DNA from: Desulfobacter sp.
GTDB lineage: Bacteria > Desulfobacterota > Desulfobacteria > Desulfobacterales > Desulfobacteraceae
Direction: 5' to 3'
DNA: 64,000 bases
NCBI GenBank assembly: GCA_028768545.1
Contig: CP054838.1
Coordinates: forward strand, 1,047,501 to 1,111,500
In this document: in pieces, positions 56,871 through 64,000 of the stretch
How the letters are laid out: every line of letters starts with the position of its first letter
Numbering within the stretch: the first letter of the stretch is position 1
Position numbers and translations under genes: made by a program
The notes under the pieces: generated by a model
Seen by the model: only the letters and a program-made list of their open reading frames with translations
What the model was told of the DNA's origin: nothing
The model's database searches: none

Positions 56871-58689
56871 ATGACGGGATACAGGGAGCGAAGCGACAGC
56901 AAAAGAAAGGCATATCTTCGTCTTCGTGAACGTTATGTACGTCGTTGCAAAACGTTTGTTTATGTTGATGAAAGCGGCTTTTCGCCTTATACAACCCGTC
57001 GCTATGGATATGCTCTCAAAGGGCAGCGTGTTCATGGTTTGATTGCAGGAACAAAGCACCCTCGAACGTCTTTGATTGCTGCCCGCATCGAATATAGTTT
57101 TGAAGAACCATTTTTGTTTCAGGGAACATGCAATGCGGATATCTTTAATGCTTGGATCGAACACCAGTTGAGTCCACATCTGAACGATAATCATGTCGTT
57201 GTGATGGATAACGCATCCTTCCACAAGGGCGAAGAAACCAAATATTTGATAGAAAGAACTGGTGCAGCTCTTTTGTTTTTGCCCCCGTATTCACCGGATC
57301 TCAATCCGATTGAACACGATTTTGCGGCCCTAAAAACCATCCGTGAATACAATGAAAACGAAACGATTGATGAAATTATCAGGATGTATAAATAATTATC
57401 GGCATTGCTATACCAGCGCTCTGCCCCTTGACGATTCCATGGCTGTGATTGTCCAGGAGCTTGGGGGGAAAGAGTATGGAGATTATTTTTACCCGGCCCT
57501 TTCCGGAACGGCCCAGTCGTCCAATTTTTATCCCTTTTCACATATGAGTACAGAAGACGGGGTGGTCCACATGGCCCTGGGGCTGGGAAGAACCGTGGCA
57601 GAAGGGGGTAAAAGCCTGAGATTTTGTCCCCGGTATCCGAAAATTACTCCCCAGCTGTCAACGGCCAAGGATTTTTTAACCCGTACCCAGGAACGCTTCT
57701 ACGCCCTCAAGACCCGGGGGTATCCAGAGAGCCTTCATTTTTCCACCCGGTCCAACCTGGAGCATTGGTCCATTGCCGATGCCTTGGAAGATCCTCCGGT
57801 AAAGGCCTTTGCCAGCACCTATGTTCCCGGGGAAGACCGGATACGGGATACCTGGTATTGCCAGGGCCCGAAAATGATGACCTTTGCCCGGGTGCTCAAA
57901 TACGATGATCCGCCCATGGCCGGGCTGATTGCCGATCTTTTATCCCTTGGAAAAGAGGGGATGGGAATGCCCGTGGAAATGGAATTTGCAGCCAATCTGC
58001 CTGAACGGGAAGCTGACCCCTGGGAGTTTTTTATCCTCCAGATCCGGCCCATGGCTGATCCCGGCGAGCCTTCCGGGACGGATATTTCTTTAGAAGATGA
58101 AGAAAATGCCCTTTGTGTCTCGTCCACGGCCCTGGGCCACGGCACCCTTGAATCCATCCGGGATATTGTTTATGTGGAACCCGGCAGGTTTCAAGGAAAT
58201 AAAACCCGTGAGATGGCCCTGGAGATCAGCCAGATCAATAACCGGCTTGCCCGGGAAAATCTGCCCTTTCTTCTGGCCGGCCCCGGGCGGTGGGGTTCGT
58301 CCGACCCCTGGCTGGGCATTCCCGTGGCCTGGTCCGATATCTCCAATGCCGGGGCCATTGTGGAGATTAGAAACGATTCCATCCATGCAGATCCGTCCGG
58401 GGGCTCCCATTTTTTCCATAATATTACGGCCATGGGCATTCCCTATATCACGGTAAATGAAACCGGGAAGGGTTTTGGAGACCGGTTCAGCCTGGCCGGA
58501 CTCAAAGGCCAAACAATGGATCAGGGGACTCAATTTATCAAACACCTGCGGCTGAAAACCCCTTTGACCGTTAAACTGGACGGAAAGCATTCCCGCTGCG
58601 TTATTATGGGCGGATCAACCAAAATCGATACTATTGCAGCCTGAGTTCGCTCGGCCTGATTGTTTACTATTTTTATGAAAGGCAATAAG

Positions 58690-60040
58690 ATGTCAGAAGA
58701 ACTAGAACGAATCATTGACAAGGATCCGGAACAAAAAGAATTTCACCAGGCAGTCCAGGAAGTCATCGACACGGTGCAGCCTGTTCTGGACCGGAATCCC
58801 GAATACCGCCAGGCCAGAATTCTTGAACGGCTTGCCGAACCCGAACGTGCTATCATGTTCAGGGTGCCCTGGATGGATGATACCGGACGGGTTCAGGTGA
58901 ACCGGGGATATAGAATTGAAATGAATTCTGCCATCGGCCCTTACAAGGGCGGGCTTCGGTTCCACCCCTCCGTCAACCTGAGCATTCTTAAATTTTTGGC
59001 ATTTGAACAGGTATTTAAAAACGCTTTGACCACCCTGCCCATGGGCGGCGGAAAAGGAGGCTCTGATTTTGATCCAAAGGGAAAATCCTACAATGAGGTC
59101 ATGCGGTTCTGCCAGTCGTTTATGTCCGAACTCTTCCGCCATATCGGGCCCAATACCGATGTTCCGGCCGGGGATATCGGGGTCGGGGGCCGGGAAATCG
59201 GATATATGTTCGGGATGTACAAAAAACTGACCAATGAATTTGCCTCTGTTCTCACGGGCAAGGGCCTTAATTGGGGCGGCAGCCTGATCCGTCCTGAAGC
59301 CACCGGGTATGGCTGTGTGTATTTTGCCGCTGAAATGCTGTCCACCCGGACCGATTCACTGGAAAACAAGACATGTTTGGTTTCCGGGTCTGGAAACGTG
59401 GCCCAGTACACGGTTGAAAAAATTCTTGACCTTGGGGGAAAGGTGGTGACCCTCTCTGATTCCGCAGGCTTTATCTATGATGAAACCGGAATTGACAGAG
59501 AAAAACTTTCCTGGGTAATGGACCTTAAAAATATCCGGCGGGGCCGGATCCGGGAATATGCCGACAAATATCCGGAAGCGGTTTACACGGAATTGGACGG
59601 TTCCCTGGACCATAATCCTCTGTGGGATATAAAGGCACGACTGTGCCTTTCCTAGCGCTACCCAGAATGAAATCAACAAAAAAGATGCCGTTAATTTGGT
59701 TGAAAACAAGGTGTTTGTGGTGGCCGAAGGGGCCAATATGCCATCCACCCCCGAAGCCGTGGACATCTTTCTGGATAACAAAATTCTATATGCCCCGGGC
59801 AAGGCCGCCAATGCCGGCGGTGTGGCCGTATCCGGCCTTGAAATGTCCCAGAACGCCATGCGGCTGGCCTGGACCCGGGAAGAGGTGGACAACCGGCTCA
59901 AGCAGATCATGAACAGCATCCATACCTCCTGTGTTGAGGCATCAGCAGAGTACGGACAGCAGGGCAACTACGTTGCCGGGGCCAATATTGCCGGTTTTGT
60001 CAAGGTCGTTGACGCCATGCTTGACCAGGGACTTGTTTAG
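58690..60040 (+). pseudogene. gdhA: NADP-type glutamate dehydrogenase with one-base frameshift
   Basis: Reversible reductive amination of 2-oxoglutarate to glutamate. Part one (58690-59655, start ATG before SEELE) has the catalytic PMGGGKGGSDFDPKGKS and the nucleotide-binding GSGNVAQYTVEK. At GCA-C-GAC the extra C at 59638 shifts the frame to an early stop. The next frame resumes exactly as DCAFPSATQNEINKKDAV, then VAEGANMPSTPEAVDIF to a stop at 60040. Corrected length is 449 residues, normal for the family. It is a pseudogene or a sequencing error. Confidence 0.9.
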
Positions 60041-60132
60041 GGGGGAAAATCCTGGTATATGATTTTCCACGCGCTAAACAACTAAGCGCCCCTTTCCCCC
60101 GACCCGGGGCAAGGGGCTAAAATGATGGACAC
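60041..60132 (+). other. short gap with two hairpins
   Basis: GGAAAATC/GATTTTCC (60044-60068) and GCGCT/AGCGC (60071-60088) form hairpins without U-runs. They may weakly end the gdhA transcript or have no role. Confidence 0.4.
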
Positions 60133-61083
60133 ATGATTGATACCCAAGGGCAGCCGGATATAGAACGGATTCTGGAACGGAATCGGGAACTGGAAACGTT
60201 GGAACATGAGCACAGGCTCATGGAACTCACCCTTAAACAACAGGCCCATGATCTCAAGGAACGGATCAAGGAGATCAACTGCCTTTTCGGTATTTCAAAG
60301 ATTCTGGAGCAGACCGGACTCTCCCTTGAAACCACCTTTCAGCAGGTGGTGGACCTGATCCCCGATTCCTGGCAATACCCTGAAATTACCTGTGCCCAGT
60401 TGCTTCTCCACGACCAGAGCTTTCGGACGGACAATTATAAAAATACATTTTGGAAACAGCAGGTCGAGGTCATGGCCTATGGAGAGCTCATTGGGGTTTT
60501 GACGGTCTGCTACCTGGAAAATCGCCCGGAACGGGCCGAAGGTCCTTTTTTAAAAGAGGAGCGATCCCTTCTCAATGCCGTTGCCGAGCTGCTCGGAAGG
60601 ACCAGCGAGCGAAAACAGGCGGAAAAAGACCTCAGTGAAAGCAAACAGAAACTCAAGGACCAGAACCTTTTGTTAAAGGAGAAAAACATTGCCCTCAGGG
60701 AGGTGATGAACCAGCTGATCGAGGAAAAGGAAAGCCTTGAAACAAAGGTCATGGCCAATGTGGAGAATTTGCTGCTCCCCTTGATAAAAAAAATGGACAA
60801 TCGGGGATCTGAGATCGAACGGGAGTATCTGATCCTGCTCGAAGAAAATATCAGGCAGTTGACCTCATCCTTTGGCACCCGGATATCCAGACCCAATCTT
60901 AAACTCACCCCCCGGGAGAACGAAATCTGTACAATGATCCGGGGAGGGTTGAGCTCAAAGGAGATTGCCAAACTGCTGAATCTTTCCTACCGAAGCGTTG
61001 AAACCTATCGGAATCATATCCGTAAAAAATTGGGGATCACCAATAAAAAAGTTAACCTGGTCAGCTATCTGGCAAATTTATGA
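60133..61083 (+). CDS. LuxR-type transcriptional regulator with GAF-like and coiled-coil sensor
   Basis: 316 residues. Coiled coils are about 5-60 and 160-215, around a GAF-like region (about 65-160, DLIPDSWQYPEITCAQLLL and LIGVLTVCYLENRPE). The C-terminal HTH (about 248-316, LTPRENEICTMIRGGLSSKEIAKLL, quoted in part) is a classic LuxR domain. No receiver is present. It lies between two glutamate dehydrogenase genes and may regulate them, an inference from position. No strong ribosome site is seen before the ATG. Confidence 0.88.
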   Translation: MIDTQGQPDIERILERNRELETLEHEHRLMELTLKQQAHDLKERIKEINCLFGISKILEQTGLSLETTFQQVVDLIPDSWQYPEITCAQLLLHDQSFRTDNYKNTFWKQQVEVMAYGELIGVLTVCYLENRPERAEGPFLKEERSLLNAVAELLGRTSERKQAEKDLSESKQKLKDQNLLLKEKNIALREVMNQLIEEKESLETKVMANVENLLLPLIKKMDNRGSEIEREYLILLEENIRQLTSSFGTRISRPNLKLTPRENEICTMIRGGLSSKEIAKLLNLSYRSVETYRNHIRKKLGITNKKVNLVSYLANL

Positions 61084-61131
61084 GCCGTGTAAACGGTCTG
61101 CAGCCCGGCTGCGGACCTTGAGGATATACCC

Positions 61132-64000
61132 ATGAACAACCGATTTACCGGTGCTGTTTCCCAGCCCCCCATATCATAGAGACAGCAGAAAGCGTTAACC
61201 TGGATATCAGGGTTCTTTATGAAGCGGTGATCGACCTTTCTTCCGAAGGCCTGGTCACGGCCAATTGTATCAACATGGCTGCCGGAATTCTGCTCAACGA
61301 CCTGGGCCTGCCCAATTATTTTTTTGAAAACATCACCAAAGCCTCGTTAAAACATCTTTTGGGGTCCATCGCTTCAAGCATAGCGGTTCAGGACGGCAGG
61401 GTCGCCCTGGTAGGACGGGTGGCCCACATTGATTTTGACCTGGCCCACGGCAACGATGTGCAGCGGGTCAGGATTGCCACCCATGAAACCCGGGACAACA
61501 TGGAAAATGTGATTGAGGGCCTGATTTCCGGTCACCGGCGGGAGTATTATTATGGCAAGGAAAACGGTTATTACACCTATATTATCCGGCCGGAAACCGT
61601 GGATGATTATACGAAGAACGAATTTAAGGCCTCCAGGTTCCTCTTTAACCTGGCCGGAGATTATACGGCCACGCCTGAACCCACCCGAAAGCGGTATGAA
61701 AAATTTTTAACAGATGCCAAGGCCTCTGTCACCCCCCGGGTTGAAGCCTCCAACCTGCCGGACACGGGGGAGACCCGCTTTATGTTTAACTCGGATTTTG
61801 CCTCCCCCCAGATTCCCATCTTCAGGCAATTGTTCAAAGACCGCGGCCTTACCCTGATGCGGGCCTATTGGGACGGATCTTCTGTTCCCTCGTCCATTTG
61901 TTCCCTCTATATCCGGGGGGAGATCCCAAGAACGGTAAACGCTGAAATCATCAATGATATCCGCGGATTTCTGGCCTTTGGCATCAATCCGGTCACCGAA
62001 TGCTATGTTCAGGGAAAACTCAGCTTTAAAGAGATGCTCTTTGCCGGCAATGCCATTGACTTTACCCGTATGTTTATCTTTGCCGATGGTGAAGCGTCAA
62101 CCGACCGGCAGATCATGTCCCGGCTGGGCGGTCGTGCATATGAAGATGCCTTTGCCCATAGAGTCCACAATGCCAACCGGGCCGCCTTTAACGGGGGGAT
62201 GATCCAGTCTGCGGCCATGGCCCATCCGGATCTGATTCAATTTTTATACGCCGTGTTTGAACAACGATTTGATCCGGCCCGGGCTTCCAAGGGGGCAAAA
62301 CAGGATCTGGTGGAAAAACAAGAGGCGTTTAAGCGGCTTCTGGACAGCCGGTTTATGGGATTTGACCTGGGCAGACAGCTTTTTTTGTTCATGTCCAGGC
62401 TGGTTTTTTCCACCTTGAAAACCAATTTTTACACGCCTGAAAAGCGGTCTTTTAGCTTTCAGCTGGACAAAGGGGTGCTGGATCCGCTGGTCTGCAGCAG
62501 CCCTGTGTTCAGCATTATTTTTGTGAACGGGCACTATGCCTGCGGCATTCACATGGGGGCAGGCCATATTTCACGGGGGGGGCTGGAATTGTTGAATATC
62601 ACCTAGGCCAACCATGCCGTTAAACGGGACACGGCTGTATTACTCTGTTATGCCTTAGGGCCCAAGGCCCAGCAGGCTAGGCAAAAGGATATCTGTGAAT
62701 CCGGGGCCGCGGCGGTGATCCTGCCCCATGCCGTTTACGGGGAATATGCAAGGGATGCCCTGTTCGATTTTACCGACGGGATTTTGGACCTCATGCTCTC
62801 CCATGAGACCCCTCTGGACGACCGCGGCCGGCCTGAGATGCTTTTTTTCGGTCCAGGCCAGGGGACATCAGGGCTGATGGATGCCCTGACCCTGAGGGCA
62901 AAACAACGAAAATTTCCCTATTGGCAAAGTCTGTACTCGGGCAAGAGCAACCAGATTCCCCATCATACCTGCGGGATTCTGGAGAACGGGGATATTTTTG
63001 CCCTAAAGCCCGTCAAAGAGCGGGGAATTGATCTTAGGATCAATGGCAAATCCGTTGACCTCACCTCTGATCTTGACAGGCTTCATCAAAAAATCGGAGG
63101 GGAAATACGGATTTGGGGCATGGCCGGTGCCGGTATCCTGGCGGCCTTCAGAACCCTTATCTTTCACTATGATTCAAGTGAAAAAGATTTGAACCTGGCC
63201 ATTATCGGCGGCCCGGAAGGCGGTCTGGGGCTTGGCCCATTTTTGGGGTACCAGGGCAGGATCTGCCTTATCATGGATCATACCGCCCTTGTTTTCGATC
63301 CCCAGGGACTGGACAGGACAGAGCTTGGGAAAATTGCCATTTCAGGCTGCCTGCCTTTGGGGGCAACCGCCCAGGCATTTTCGACTGAAAAATTGTCTCC
63401 CCAGGGGTTTAAGGTGCCTGCCAGGGAAAAATATCTGACCCTGCCTGACGGCAGGGTGGTGGAGGACGGGGCTGTATTTATTCGTAATTTTATGTTTGAT
63501 CCGGCGAATCAGACCCATATTGACGAAGCCCGAATTCAGGCCCTCATCCCCTGGGGCGGGTTCAAGGAGATGGTCACCCTGAAGAATTTCACAGCCTTTC
63601 TTGATAATTTCCAAGCCCTTGAGTTTATTGTTGAGGGGGCTGGCCGTCTTTTCAGCGATGCTGCAAGATTGTCCATTTCTACAGAGACCGAAATCAAGCT
63701 GGTCAAAGATACCACTTCAGACAAAGGATTTGCCTTTTTAAGCGCCCTTGGGGAGTCTTTGCCCGGATTTTTTCCGGGGCCGGAACCCGGGATTTTGAAT
63801 AATGCAAAAATCCGAAATGATTTGATCCGGGAGATGTTGACCCTGATTGAGGCACGTTCATCTGATGAAACCCGGATGCTTATCCGTATCCACAAAAAAA
63901 ATCCTGACATTCCCTTGTCCATTCTCTCAGACAAGGTTGGGGAGGATATCCTTGCCCTTGAGTCGATGATAAAAGAAAATCTTGGTTCTCTTTTGAAAAA
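61132..64000 (+). pseudogene. NAD-glutamate dehydrogenase-like protein, frameshift and amber stop, runs off window
   Basis: A large-type NAD-GDH homologue, deaminating glutamate to 2-oxoglutarate and ammonia. ATG 61132 opens MNNRFTGAVSQPP, then C6 at 61165-61170 breaks the frame; C7 would continue as HIIETAESVNLDIRVLYEAV, which matches the frame open from 61227. A TAG at 62604-62606 follows GGLELLNIT, and the same frame then goes on without stops (NHAVKRDTAVLLCYALGP, IVEGAGRLFSDAAR) to the edge. The central part includes RVHNANRAAFNGGMIQSA and HISRGGLELL. Two lesions make decay or sequence error likely. Confidence 0.85.

Larger units (their letters stand above)
55104..57395 (+). pseudogene. 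IS630-family transposase, two frames and split by IS256
   Basis: ORF A (55104-55415) carries the HTH part (RYSSDLRKRVIDFVENGGSK, GVSRACIWYNMKQLG). ORF B (from 56871 to 57395) has the DDE core: YVDESGF, VVMDNASFHKG and LPPYSPDLNPIEHDF. In the pre-insertion sequence, CGA AAA AAA AGA TGA ends ORF A, while a -1 slip on A8 gives RKKKMTGYRERSD and continues into ORF B. So the intact element probably used -1 frameshifting. IS256-C now separates the halves. Confidence 0.85.
55051..57410 (+). mobile_element. IS630-family element, itself interrupted by IS256 copy C
   Basis: Ends are TAGCAGAGCAAACAATTACT on the left and, reversed, TAGCAATGCCGATAATTATT on the right, each with the TA target typical of IS630. 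Removing the IS256 insertion and one duplicated octamer leaves about 900 bp. It lies inside the receiver-PPDK gene. Confidence 0.85.
53289..58644 (+). pseudogene. receiver-like + PEP synthase N-terminal (PPDK_N) protein, interrupted by IS630
   Basis: The 5' part (53289-55050, start ATG in AAACGCCATGAG) has two receiver-like regions (about 25-150 and 165-310, LVEDSPEYAACFL and CVISDTRLPRSE) and the start of a PPDK_N/PEP-synthase ATP-grasp domain (GSMGGKARGLAFM, VRSSSQLEDDRFTPYAGLYKT). The 3' part (57411-58644) continues with MAVIVQELGGKEYGDYFYPA and GPGRWGSSDPWLGIPV. Together about 1000 residues. An IS630 element sits in the middle. Even removing it, the two halves are one base out of frame, so a second lesion exists. 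Function is unknown; pairing of receiver and PEP-type phosphotransfer suggests regulation. Confidence 0.8.

Noticed and set aside
27208..62606. Two in-frame TAG codons as pyrrolysine or amber recoding
   Set aside because: One lies in a transposase with an intact CAG copy, and the other in a gene already carrying a frameshift. No pyl genes or amber suppressor tRNA are in the window, so nonsense mutation is simpler.
1..64000. CRISPR arrays, rRNA genes and prophage modules
   Set aside because: No regularly spaced direct repeats, rRNA-like blocks, or phage structural or integrase genes were seen on either strand.

Overview
The window looks like a chromosomal segment of a sulfate-reducing Desulfobacterota bacterium, probably Desulfobacteraceae-like. 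This is inferred from the style of the housekeeping proteins, the sigma54 and two-component regulators, a multiheme cytochrome with a periplasmic rhodanese, cysteine-rich glycine-cleavage-H-like proteins and a mosaic of insertion sequences. No database was searched, so the taxonomy is tentative.

Positions 1-17054 are a conserved housekeeping core. They hold a cysteine-cluster (YkgJ-type) protein running off the left edge, a dGTPase, a nucleoside deaminase, infC-rpmI-rplT-pheS-pheT, a tRNA-Gly(CCC) with its own promoter, rimP-nusA-infB-rbfA-truB-rpsO, pnp and an MBL-fold hydrolase. A complete tripartite RND efflux system follows (17333-23052). Next come a nitroreductase, a sigma54 response regulator and an archaemetzincin (to 25998).

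Positions 26114-43413 are an IS-rich accessory region. It has two IS256 copies (one with an amber codon, one truncated), two ISKra4-type copies that appear to need -1 frameshifting, an ISL3 transposase and an IS4 element. Between them lie a split zinc-ribbon membrane protein, a hybrid histidine kinase, a frameshifted SDR, a DUF819 membrane protein, two paralogous H-protein-like proteins without the lipoyl lysine, a PAS kinase, and relics of what looks like a type III secretion chaperone and its neighbour.

Positions 43429-47134 form a compact predicted respiratory or redox module. A PAS-sigma54 activator is divergent from an 11-haem cytochrome and a periplasmic rhodanese. Between them are two dyad sites 33 bp apart and a near-perfect -24/-12 promoter. 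The cytochrome frame has an in-frame TGA followed by a short SECIS-like hairpin, and a one-base homopolymer defect in its signal peptide. It is either a candidate selenoprotein or a decaying gene. Positions 47331-52830 carry a Kef-type antiporter fused to a PTS-EIIA-like domain, a VOC protein, a crotonase and a MATE transporter.

Positions 53289-64000 hold a receiver-PPDK_N protein interrupted by an IS630 element that is itself interrupted by an IS256 copy with a clear 8-bp duplication, then an NADP-type glutamate dehydrogenase with a one-base frameshift, a LuxR-type regulator and a large NAD-glutamate dehydrogenase with a frameshift and an amber stop. The repeated single-base lesions mean either real local gene decay linked to IS activity or residual sequencing errors. 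The sequence alone cannot separate these.
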